DNA of 64,000 bases from Phellopilus nigrolimitatus (taxonomy: Eukaryota; Basidiomycota; Agaricomycetes; Hymenochaetales; Hymenochaetaceae). This document shows, one piece after another, positions 53,551 to 62,186 of the stretch. The notes beneath the pieces are model-generated. The model worked only from the letters and a program-made list of their open reading frames with translations, did not search any database and had not been told where the DNA came from. The stretch covers positions 62,001 to 126,000 of the forward strand of contig JAJOHG010000036.1 of assembly GCA_021029095.1 (NCBI GenBank), given 5' to 3'. The stretch's first letter is position 1. Each line of letters starts with the position of its first letter. The position numbers were made by a program, and so were the translations under genes.

Positions 53551-56313
53551 TTAGAGTCGATGGGTCTTTTTATAGTTATTGAGGAGTTTTTTCGCATTTT
53601 TGAGGTCCGATTCCTTCTGCCACGAGTTGTGGAGTGATGACCATCCTTTCCAGGACACGAGGTATTGCCTTCGGTTCTTTGGGAAACGATGACGTAGTAC
53701 TGCGTCGACCTCATATTCTTCTTCTCCATTGACGAGGTCAGGTGGTGGCTCCGCGTGGGTAGGTCCGTGGATATCGGTCTCCACATAACGAGTTAGGAGA
53801 GAGGCATGGAAGACATTGTGGATACGCCATTGGACCGGTAAGGTCAGGCGATAAGACCATGGGGATAACACGTCCTTGATTTCGAAGGGGCCTTCGCGTT
53901 TAGGGGACAATTTTTTGTATGGAGAAGCAATATCGAGGTTCCGGGCTTCTAGCCAAACTTTCTCCCCTTTCTTGAAGGGTACAAAGTTCCGGGTCATGCG
54001 GGCAGCCATGTGCATGTGGGCAAGTTCGTGCGCCGCAAGTGCTTCTTCTCTGAGGGCTTTAAGGGAGCGAAGGCGTTCTTCTACCGAGGGATGATCGGAG
54101 TTAGGGTCTGCGGCGGGGATGGCAATTGGTTCGTATCCCATGAGGAGTGAGAATGGGGAGCGTTTTGTGGCGGAATGTTCGCGTTGATTGTGTGCGAATT
54201 CGATATCAGGCAGGTGATCAGCCCAGGTTTCCGGGTGGCGTCCACAATAGATTCGAAGGTACGCTTCGACTTCTTGGTTTACTTGCTCCGTTTCTCCGTC
54301 TGTTTGAGGGTGGAAGGCGGTGGATAGTGCTGACGTGATATTGAGCTTCTTGCAAAGCTCCTGGAATACTTTGGAGGCAAATTGGGGTCCTCGGTCGGAG
54401 ATGAGTTTCTGGGGTAACCCAAAGCGTCGGTAGATGTTGTCGTGATACAATTGGGCAGTTCCAAGGGCATCAATCGTTTTGTTGCAGGGGGAAAGGACAA
54501 TGCCTTTGGAAAGGTTATGATCGACGGTGACAAATAGCGAGTCATAACCATTTGATTCTGGGAGTCCGGTGATAAAGTCCATGGAGACTGTGGAAAATGG
54601 GTGTGCATTGGGTTCGGCAGGGATCGGATGGAGGGGTGGGACGGTGGGATGAGTGTTGATCTTCATTTGTTGACAGATTGCGCAACCATTGACGAATTTC
54701 TTGACGAAGATGTACATTCCTGGCCACCAATAATGTTGTTTGAGCAATGTGAGGGTTTTGTAAATCCCAGGGTGTCCCATGACAGGGGTGTCGTGGTACA
54801 GTTGTACTGCGTGTCGGCGAAGTTCAATGTCGTCTGGGATGTAAGCCTTCTGTTTAAAGAATACAATGCCATCTTTCTCTGTCCAATCGGCAAGGGAAGA
54901 TCGAAATGGTGGAATACCGGCCGATCGGATGATATTGAGAGCTTCATTGGCGAAGTTGTCTTCCTTAGTGCGAAGAATTAGATGGGTCTTAAAGTCGAAA
55001 GTAGTCGTGGCAATGAAGACGGATTCGGGTAAGAGTGGGGGGTCATCTGGTTCTGATTTGCCATCGATCAGGTAGTCAGAGCGTCGGGACATGGGATCTG
55101 TGGTATTGTCTTTTCCTGGTGCGTATTGAATGTGGTGGTCGAACTGGGAGAGAAATAAACTCCATCGTGCTTGGCGGGGTGAGAGACGGCGGGCCGCACG
55201 GAAATAGGTAAGGTTCTTGTGGTCGCACCAGATGGTTATCTTATGGGGTGCACCCAAAAGATAGTGTCGCCAGGCTTCAAGTCCACGGATAATCGCTAAG
55301 AGTTCTCGATCGTAGATCTCATAGCGTCGTTGAGTGTCGTCAAACTGTTTGGAAATGAAGCCACATGGATGGGGTTCGCCATTTGAGTCGAGTTGTTTGA
55401 GAGTACCAGCCGATGCTACGCCAGAGGCGTCCGTTTCCAGGATGAATGGTCGAGTTTTGTCAGGCATCTGGAGAATGGGTTTCTCCAGAAATTTGCCTTT
55501 AAGCCGTTGGAATGCATTCTCGTGTACGTTGGACCATTCCCAGGTGGTTTTCTCCCTTTTTAGTACGTCCAATGGTGCCGCAATTTCTGCATAGTGGTCG
55601 ATGAATTGGCGATAGAAATTGTAGAATCCTAGGAAGGAGTGAACTTGGGTTTTGTTCGTCGGTGTGGGCCATTGCGAGATACCAGCTAGTTTGACAGGGT
55701 CCATGGAAACTGAGTTTTCCGAAATGATAAGTCCAAGATATTCTACCTGTGTGGCTTCGAAAACACATTTCTCCGGTTTGAAGTATAAGTCGGCATCTTG
55801 TCCAATGGCGAGGACTTTGCGGGTGCGTTCGCGAAGTGTAGGGATATCCGAGGCCATGATGAATATGTCGTCCATGTAGATGAGGACCCATCCTTCCAGC
55901 AGAACGGTTCGGAAGGTGTCATCCATGAATGCTTGAAAAGTCGCTGGTGAATTGCAAAGTCCAAAAAACATGACCATGGGTTCGAATAGACCACGATTTG
56001 TTTTGAATGCCGCTTTCCATTGGTCGCCGTCTTTGACCCGAATATTGTTGTATCCCCATCGTACGTCGAGTTTGGTGAAACATTTTGCACCTTGGATTTT
56101 GTCCAATAGTTCGGATACGAGGGGAATTGGATAAGCATTTTTGACTGTTCCTTCGTTGAGTTTGCGATAGTCCTGACATCCACGCAATTTCCCGTCCTTT
56201 TTCCCGACGAAGAAGAAAGGAGAGGCCATGGGGGAAGAGGATTTGCGGATATACCCTTTCTTCAAGTTGTCGTCAAGGAAGTCATCCAAGGCCTTTTGTT
56301 CTGCGGGTGCCAT
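53551..56313 (-). CDS. Ty3 pol: reverse transcriptase, RNase H, integrase, chromodomain
   Basis: A 920-residue open frame. RT: YIRKSSSPMASPFFFVGKKD near the N-terminus and the catalytic VLIYMDDIFIMASD. RNase H: FILETDASGVASAGTL. Integrase: an HHCC zinc domain (HPGIYKTLTLLKQHYWWPGM, CAICQQMK) and the DDE core (VSMDFITGLPES, LISDRGPQFASKVF, HPQTDGETEQVNQEVEAYL). C-terminus: a chromodomain (EYEVDAVLRHRFPKNRRQYL, then SWKGWSSLHNSWQKESDL), which in this group guides integration to marked chromatin. It is joined to the protease upstream except for one extra C in a C-run at 56385-56389 that shifts the frame. Confidence 0.95.
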   Translation of the reverse strand: MAPAEQKALDDFLDDNLKKGYIRKSSSPMASPFFFVGKKDGKLRGCQDYRKLNEGTVKNAYPIPLVSELLDKIQGAKCFTKLDVRWGYNNIRVKDGDQWKAAFKTNRGLFEPMVMFFGLCNSPATFQAFMDDTFRTVLLEGWVLIYMDDIFIMASDIPTLRERTRKVLAIGQDADLYFKPEKCVFEATQVEYLGLIISENSVSMDPVKLAGISQWPTPTNKTQVHSFLGFYNFYRQFIDHYAEIAAPLDVLKREKTTWEWSNVHENAFQRLKGKFLEKPILQMPDKTRPFILETDASGVASAGTLKQLDSNGEPHPCGFISKQFDDTQRRYEIYDRELLAIIRGLEAWRHYLLGAPHKITIWCDHKNLTYFRAARRLSPRQARWSLFLSQFDHHIQYAPGKDNTTDPMSRRSDYLIDGKSEPDDPPLLPESVFIATTTFDFKTHLILRTKEDNFANEALNIIRSAGIPPFRSSLADWTEKDGIVFFKQKAYIPDDIELRRHAVQLYHDTPVMGHPGIYKTLTLLKQHYWWPGMYIFVKKFVNGCAICQQMKINTHPTVPPLHPIPAEPNAHPFSTVSMDFITGLPESNGYDSLFVTVDHNLSKGIVLSPCNKTIDALGTAQLYHDNIYRRFGLPQKLISDRGPQFASKVFQELCKKLNITSALSTAFHPQTDGETEQVNQEVEAYLRIYCGRHPETWADHLPDIEFAHNQREHSATKRSPFSLLMGYEPIAIPAADPNSDHPSVEERLRSLKALREEALAAHELAHMHMAARMTRNFVPFKKGEKVWLEARNLDIASPYKKLSPKREGPFEIKDVLSPWSYRLTLPVQWRIHNVFHASLLTRYVETDIHGPTHAEPPPDLVNGEEEYEVDAVLRHRFPKNRRQYLVSWKGWSSLHNSWQKESDLKNAKKLLNNYKKTHRL

Positions 56314-56323
56314 AGGATAGACT

Positions 56324-57010
56324 TTACAGTCTTTGGGTTGGAAGTCGGGTTTTAGGACTAATGGCGTGGTCGTAGGTCCGTGCAGGGGGAAAACGTTCTG
56401 ATGCTTTCTGTTCGAAAACCTTCAGGAATTGGTGGTAGTGTTGCGGTACGACTTCCTCAAGGGGTTTCTGTTCTTTGGCAGCATTGGCACGCTGGGCAAG
56501 GTCCATGGCAGTGTTTACTTTTGCACGAATGTTGAGGGTGATTTTTGCAACAAAAGATCGCTCCTCGGGTGAGGCATAGGATTCGCATCGGGCAAAAGAT
56601 AGGGAACGTGGATTTTGTTTAGGAATGTCCAAAGTGCGTTTCTCCCAGTCGATTTTGGGGTTGATGCGACGGAGCCAGGGAAGACCTAGGATAGCGGTTT
56701 CTCTGCCGAGGGAGGTGACAAGGAAGTAGACTGGGATGAGTTCTTCGCCGATTGTGATGAATCGCCAGGCAAAACGACTGATTTCTCCTTCCGAGTTAGG
56801 AGTTCCGTCGACATTGAGGACTTGAATGGGTCGGCGCAGAGTTTTGGTAGGAATCTGGTGTATGTCCACAAAGGTGGAGTCGAGGAATTGTCCTTCTGCG
56901 CCGGAGTCTATGAGGGCTGTGGTTTCGACGATTTCTTTTCTCGAGTGGATGCCAATGGGGATTTTCATAGAATTGTGGGCATGTTCGGCTATGATTACAG
57001 GAGAAATCGA
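56324..57010 (-). CDS. Ty3 pol: protease region
   Basis: An aspartic protease with the active-site motif ALIDSGAEGQFLDSTF and a later AILGLPWL, read from the -1 frame after the gag stop (about 57010) through MKIPIGIHSRKEIVETTALI. It ends early at 56324 because of a one-base gain in the C-run at 56385-56389; without it the frame would run into the RT ORF. It should cleave the Gag-Pol precursor in virus-like particles. Confidence 0.85.
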   Translation of the reverse strand, partial: SISPVIIAEHAHNSMKIPIGIHSRKEIVETTALIDSGAEGQFLDSTFVDIHQIPTKTLRRPIQVLNVDGTPNSEGEISRFAWRFITIGEELIPVYFLVTSLGRETAILGLPWLRRINPKIDWEKRTLDIPKQNPRSLSFARCESYASPEERSFVAKITLNIRAKVNTAMDLAQRANAAKEQKPLEEVVPQHYHQFLKVFEQKASERFPPARTYDHAISPKTRLPTQRL

Positions 57011-57048
57011 AATACTAGGCAGTGCAGACGTCGATGCTGGCTGCCTTC

Positions 57049-58194
57049 TTAAAAACCCTCGAGGTCCAAGTTGTCGAAGGCGGCTTTGCGTTCTTCTTCC
57101 GAGAGGCCAGCCAGAATGGCACGAATGCGAGTCGAAGGGGGTTCTTTAGCAGGTGTCGAGGATTCGGCATGCTGGGCAGGCGCTTCTGTGGCTGGGGTGC
57201 TGCGGATGCTGCGCCTCGGGGGATCACGATGAAACATGATCTTGTAGTTGCTACCAGCCCTAGTGGTTCGATTGTCAAAAGCGAATCGTCGATTGTTGGG
57301 GGTGTCAAATTTCTGACGACATTCGCGTGCCAAATGTCCCTTCTTTCCGCAATAGAAGCAGAGTCCATCCGTCTTGCGACGATCTCTCTCCTCCTTAGAG
57401 ACTCGTCCGATTTCCATGGCGTTAGGATCGGTTTGCTTCCCAGAAGTTGGCTCCCAGGCTGCGCCACTGGAGCTGCGTTGGAAGCCTTCAGGGTCAGTCT
57501 TCTTCGTCAGGTTGTTGCCTGGGCTGGTACCAAAGCCCCAGACCAATGCTTGTCGTGCGTGCTTGAGCTCAGCTTGGCGTCGTAAGTTCTGTTGGGCTTT
57601 GCTGGCTTCGGTGTACCATCCTTCGAGTGTAGTAGGCTCGCCTCGATTGTAGATCTTGTCTGCAATGCTGGATTTGAGACCTCGGCGGAAGTACTCGATG
57701 AGGGGTTCCTCTTGGGTGAACCCGGCTTGGAGGGCGAGACTCTTGAATGTGGCAATGAAGCCGTCGACATCGTCGTCCTGTTTGCAATTGGCGATTGCAA
57801 ATGACGCATCCTGTTTGGCATTGACAGGGAGAAACTGGGCGTCGAAGGCTTTGGTGAAATCTGCCCAGGTTCCATATTCTGCTGTGTCCGTGTATGTCTT
57901 GTACTTATTGCTGGCGAAAGTGGCGGCTGAACCAGTCTTCATGAATGAAAGGACGAACGTGATTTTGTGCAGATCGGTCTTGTAGATGTCCTTGTTGCCT
58001 CGTAGATAGGCCTGGCAGGCATCCCAAAAGTATTGGGCATTGCTGCGCTTGCCATCGAAGTCAGGGGGCTTGGCGAATGCGATTTCTTTGGTGCTCATGG
58101 TGGGACTTGGCGTGATGGTTGGTACTGTGGTCTGTGGTGGAGTGTTTGGTCGAGTAGGAACGTGAGGCGGTGCAGTGGAATTGTCGTCAAGCAA
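57049..58194 (-). CDS. Ty3 gag
   Basis: 381 residues starting MLDDNSTAPPHVPTRPNTPP. It contains the retrotransposon Gag capsid region (FDGKRSNAQYFWDACQAYLR, FTKAFDAQFLPVNAKQDASF, YFRRGLKSSIADKIYN) and a CCHC zinc knuckle (CFYCGKKGHLARECRQK) near residue 280. It ends at TAA 57049-57051 inside a slippery sequence. It forms the particle shell and binds the element RNA. The 340 bases between it and the 5' LTR show no further gene. Confidence 0.93.
   Translation of the reverse strand: MLDDNSTAPPHVPTRPNTPPQTTVPTITPSPTMSTKEIAFAKPPDFDGKRSNAQYFWDACQAYLRGNKDIYKTDLHKITFVLSFMKTGSAATFASNKYKTYTDTAEYGTWADFTKAFDAQFLPVNAKQDASFAIANCKQDDDVDGFIATFKSLALQAGFTQEEPLIEYFRRGLKSSIADKIYNRGEPTTLEGWYTEASKAQQNLRRQAELKHARQALVWGFGTSPGNNLTKKTDPEGFQRSSSGAAWEPTSGKQTDPNAMEIGRVSKEERDRRKTDGLCFYCGKKGHLARECRQKFDTPNNRRFAFDNRTTRAGSNYKIMFHRDPPRRSIRSTPATEAPAQHAESSTPAKEPPSTRIRAILAGLSEEERKAAFDNLDLEGF
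57052..57058 (-). promoter_or_regulatory. Candidate -1 frameshift site between gag and pol
   Basis: The heptamer GGGTTTT (read on the minus strand, gag codons G-GGT-TTT then TAA) fits the X-XXY-YYZ slippery pattern and abuts the gag stop. Slipping back one base leads directly into the open protease frame. A downstream pseudoknot was not checked. Confidence 0.65.
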
Positions 58195-58534
58195 TGTTTG
58201 AGATAACGATCGAGTGATTACGTCAACAGGATCGATATGCTGTGGTGGGTTGGTATTTCAATAGGTCGACTTGAGTGTTCGCGGGGTCGGACGTTTTGGA
58301 GGATTCCAAATTCGTGGTAACGGTAGTAACAGTTCAGTGTGTGGATCGCCTCCTTCAAGAAATAGCTTTCCAGGCAATTCGTCCGTCCGATCTCCTTCTG
58401 AGGGTAAGTGGATAGGTTCCCGCAGTTGGGTAGGGTTGATTGGTGGGCCAGACCGCGTTAGCGGGGAGTTTGGGTAGGGTAGAAATTTTGTCTAGACGTT
58501 GATACGTCGACAATCAAAAGAGAGCTTGACCTAA

Positions 58535-59040
58535 TGTTACGGAGTAACAGGGTCTTGCCTAATGGAGCGAGGAGCGTGACTGTGGACAGTGACGTGACGA
58601 GTGACGTGAGGCTTGACTGTGACAAGGCGACGATGGCTATGGCAAGACTGTGAAGCGCAGAGTGCAGGACTATGAAGAGCAAGGGCGATGAATAGCAAGA
58701 CTGTGCTAGCTACTGAACAAGGAGGTCAAGCTGGGGCTTAAGGTCCCAGCGATGTACCTATATATACTGTGAGGCTGACTATGATGTCAGCGGAGTTATG
58801 GAGTCATGCGCAGCATGACATGAGGGGAACGTGAGGGAAAGGCCCGTAAGGGGCGTGTACAGTGGAGCGTGGAATGAGGCAGTGGAGTGTGGAGTGGGGA
58901 ACGCCCAGGAGGGGCGCGTACAATGAGGAAGGGGTCAGGCCATGAACTAAGGGAAAGATAATGGAAAGGTGAAGGGCCTGACTAAGCAAGGAAGGAATGA
59001 TGTAAGGAGGGTCGTGAGGTAAGCAAGGTAAGTTCTAACA
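58535..59040 (-). repeat. 5' LTR (right in window)
   Basis: 506 bases, TGTTACGG to TTCTAACA, with the empty site for the MITE found in the partner. Followed by the target duplication GCAAA (59041-59045). Confidence 0.95.
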
Positions 59041-59117
59041 GCAAATTAATAGTGTTTTCGAGCAATGGCACAAAGAAAAAAAAGCGAGTGGCTGTGCAAT
59101 ACTTATGTGAGCCACTG

Positions 59118-60910
59118 TAGATATGTATAATAAATAAAGAGCTCTAAACACCCATCAACCTACAGAAAATCTTCCGCTCACCACCGTCTGACGGCGACCA
59201 TTTTGTCACAGTCCACTTGATGTAAGAGAAAAATAACTGCAATCAAGACTTCTCTCCGAGTCGGAACACAATACTGTAATAACAATAATAATAACCCTCA
59301 AAGGGGCCACTCTGTGTGCCCATGCACTCTCGAACCACTCCTGTGAGCGCCGCTGCCCGACTCGGGCTAACGCATCGCGTGTGCGCGCAATGGAGACTCG
59401 GACGCAAAAGCAGAGTTGCTTTTGGACGAATGGGAGGAGCTGAGGGGGCGGCTCGTGCAGAAGCGCACAAAGACAGACACGGCATGTGAAATGCTAGGTG
59501 GTAGATGCCACATCTAGAGACACTAAACGGGGCACCCAACAGCGCCGAAACACCAAGGAATGAGGTACTTTGTCAGCAGTGCTGCTCGTTCCAACGTACT
59601 GCATGCACACCATGTAAGTGATCAGTGTTGTCGCCAAAAATAGAAGAATAAAAGAGTTTGCTTCCTTCTTTGTCAACAATGTTCAATTGCACGGTCTGGC
59701 ATCCTGTAAAAATGGCAAAGCAGTGCAATTTTCAATACAGGAAGGTCTCATAAGCAATGCAATAGACTGCATCAAGCGACCCTCTTTGCTGATCTGTTCA
59801 TCAACTTGGTCTTGTAACCAGCCTGACTCGCAAGGATGTACTTTGCTTCTGCAATTGGGAGGACAAAAATGCTACTGTGGCTGACACAGCTACGACAGTA
59901 ACTAGGCTGCACTTGTCAAACTGCAGGTTTGTCAGTACGTTACATTGATGCTGTCACAACAATTGCAGTGTGCATCCCAGGATTGGCATTTTGAAGCTCT
60001 GCGATAGTTACGGATGGTGCATATGTTGTCCTCTCATGACCAAAGAGGCAATCTATGTGCAAAGGCAATAGTGTGCAATGTTAAGGCAGTGTGCTATATA
60101 AACCCACACAGAATCTCCAGTTAACTTCATCATCACAGTGAGCCCCACAGAAATCCCAGAGTTGTGAGTGATTCTTATAGACACCAGGGGTCTGTTTAGT
60201 ACTGACAGATTTGTGCATGACATGCAGAATTCACAATGTCGCTAATTGATATCTCAAAAATTGAGCCTAAGTCGCTCTATGTTGTCTTCACAAGGGGAGG
60301 TGACAAGGGGACTCGGAGAAATATGGGTGTCCTGCTCACAGGAGCAACTGTAGAGGAGAACAGTGCTAACTTTCTCCTGGCTGGATTTCAGCTTAAATCT
60401 GCCCCAAATGAATGGGAGCCAATACGTGGTATCACACTAGAAGTGAAGACACTACTGAGTGGTCAATCCCAGCCTGAACCTGGTATCGAGTTCCTACCCT
60501 GCACTGCTGTCAAGCTCAATGAAGAGCCATATGGGAGGATTGTCCTATCATATCTCCAGGAGATCATATGCCCCACAATTGAGTCTCCTGAGGAGTATGA
60601 GGAGTACACTCAATATAATGATTTCAGATACAAACACCGATACTACGACCCAGATGAATCACTTGAGGGCTGCCTTTCAAGTTTCCTGAAGAACACAGAA
60701 ATTTCATTCAAATGGCCCATCAAGGAAATTGCAAGAGTTGTGCTGACACAGTCACTGTCTCTACCAGCAGGAGAAGTTGTTTCACTTCGATCAATGGCAA
60801 AGTTCCTAGATGGGACTGGGGAGATGGCACTTAAAATCACAGATTGATTTTCCACCACACATATACTCCTTACAGTAAAAATACCTAGTCCATCTATATG
60901 CGTACAATGG
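59118..60910 (+). repeat. MSLIDIS repeat unit, copy C
   Basis: About 1.79 kb, from TAGATATGTATAATAAATAA to GCGTACAAT, matching unit B (23954-25886) over the whole non-coding upstream part, the leader and the 3' flank at roughly nine bases in ten, but only weakly in the middle of the coding region. The Tc1/mariner element sits at the very first TA of the unit. A TATA box is at 60095-60102. Confidence 0.7.
60236..60847 (+). CDS. MSLIDIS-family protein (copy C)
   Basis: A 203-residue single-exon frame, MSLIDISKIEPKSLYVVFTR at the start, then divergent from copies A and B. It lacks their charged block. The centre has LSGQSQPEPGIEFLPCTAVK, aligning with LSGPPLPQL..FKPYTAV in A/B. An acidic tyrosine-rich segment follows (EEYEEYTQYNDFRYKHRYYD). 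The end, IKEIARVVLTQSLSLPAGEV then RSMAKFLDGTGEMALK, keeps the spacing of A/B. It has no signal peptide or transmembrane helix. The leader from TATA to ATG is almost the same as for copy B. The function is unknown. Confidence 0.75.
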   Translation: MSLIDISKIEPKSLYVVFTRGGDKGTRRNMGVLLTGATVEENSANFLLAGFQLKSAPNEWEPIRGITLEVKTLLSGQSQPEPGIEFLPCTAVKLNEEPYGRIVLSYLQEIICPTIESPEEYEEYTQYNDFRYKHRYYDPDESLEGCLSSFLKNTEISFKWPIKEIARVVLTQSLSLPAGEVVSLRSMAKFLDGTGEMALKITD

Positions 60911-62186
60911 ATGACTTCCCGTAGAATTTTATTGCTATAGCCAGGATGTGTTCTCACATTTTCAGACAATAATGATGAAGCCAGCCAAAGGGCGGCCCTG
61001 GGAGAAGATATCGAGCGAGTATTGGACTCAGGAGTATTTGCTATGGCATACTGCGACAATGCCTAAGAATACATAGACAATAAAATATCAGCTGTCCTTG
61101 CACAAGAAAATTATTCAACAGTAAAAATATATCCAAGGAGAGGGCAATGGTTGGCTGAAGTTTACACCTGTGTATTATCGGAAGTAGTTTGCGGTATGAG
61201 AGGGTAGCCTGAAGCTTCCGGTTGATTCGTTAGATCTGCAAATACTGGGTGAACCTCTTTGCTGGCCCATTGATCCCTTTAGTTTTTCCTCAAGTCGCGA
61301 CTCTGACAACGAGCTCGTGGGTTGTCTGGCGTGTAGTGCGAACATACTCACATTACCGTCTCGAAACGCCACTAACAGAATGTGTAGCTGGGCTGACAAT
61401 TTCGTAGTCCTTACAGTTGCCAGGTAATCTGAGAGTTTGTAGATTTGAGATTAATAAGGAAGCTACACATCGGGGACACACACCTTTTCTTATTGGCCCG
61501 GTGCTCTTAAGCCGAGTATACAGCTTCCTCGGAGTCAGATAAACAAAAACGACATGGACAGTCCAGCAATCGGTCGCAACTCATTTTGGTGTGCTTAACA
61601 GTCTACAGGACCATCTGCTTTGCCAACAAGCAACAGTCCTTCGTGAATTAGCCAAACGACGCGCGGACTAGAAGTCTAAAGCGAAGGAGGTTAATATACA
61701 AAAGCAACCACGAGTCGATGTGTCGTCGTCATCATGAGTTTATGACGCTAAGAAACTACGCACCTACGTCAAGTGCTTGATTCGTGTAGGGTGAAAGAGG
61801 GAAAAGCAAAAGAGAGCGAAAGAAGAGACGGCTAACGCAAGGGATAGATGTACAAATGGTTATTATTTTTAGTATACACACCAAGTCACATTATAGCACC
61901 ATTCCTTTTGATTTAGAATGAAAACAGAAGTGGAGAAAAAAAAAAACAGCGATCAACGATATTGTAATCGCGCACCGGTATAAGTTGATAAAAATACAGC
62001 CTCCGGGAGTGAGAGGAATAGTAAGACGAAGAGCAAAGCGGACAATAAGCGGATGCATGCGTGGAGTCTTCAATCGTAGAGGGAAAGAAGAACAGACCCA
62101 AGTGAGAAAAATGCAAATAGTCTGAAGCATAACGCAGTCAAAATAAATACAAATCTGGGGAAAGAGTTTGTTTGTTGGTGCCCACC
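60911..62186. other. Gene-free stretch
   Basis: I see no reading frame with coding character and no recognisable repeat here. The last few hundred bases are probably the 3' region of the RING finger gene. Confidence 0.5.

Larger units (their letters stand above)
32857..59040 (-). mobile_element. Ty3/gypsy LTR retrotransposon with chromodomain integrase
   Basis: LTRs at 32857-33493 and 58535-59040 both begin TGTTACGGAGTAACAG and end TTCTAACA. The element is flanked by the 5-bp target duplication GCAAA (32852-32856 and 59041-59045). Coding is on the minus strand: gag 57049-58194, protease 56324 to about 57010, RT-RNase H-integrase 53551-56313, then two further ORFs, the second of which is split by an 18.4 kb KDZ-type insertion. 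Without inserts the element is about 7.6 kb. A purine-rich tract (RC of 33494-33508, AAAGAGGGGGTAA) next to the 3' LTR fits a polypurine tract. I could not match a tRNA primer site. Apart from the 131-base MITE insertion the LTRs are almost identical, so insertion was recent. Confidence 0.93.
31348..59117 (+). mobile_element. Tc1/mariner transposon, split by a retrotransposon nest
   Basis: The left end CAGTGGCTCACGTAAGTATT (31348) has its inverted partner at 59117 (reading CAGTGGCTCACATAAGTATT on the minus strand), both next to TA (31346-31347 and 59118-59119), the Tc1/mariner target. Between them lies the Ty3 element 32857-59040. Subtracting it leaves about 1.58 kb, a normal Tc1 length. The transposase is at 31658-32654. 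A copy of the terminal word (CAGTCGCTTACATAAGTACT) also lies at about 32717 in the same orientation as the left end. Confidence 0.88.
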
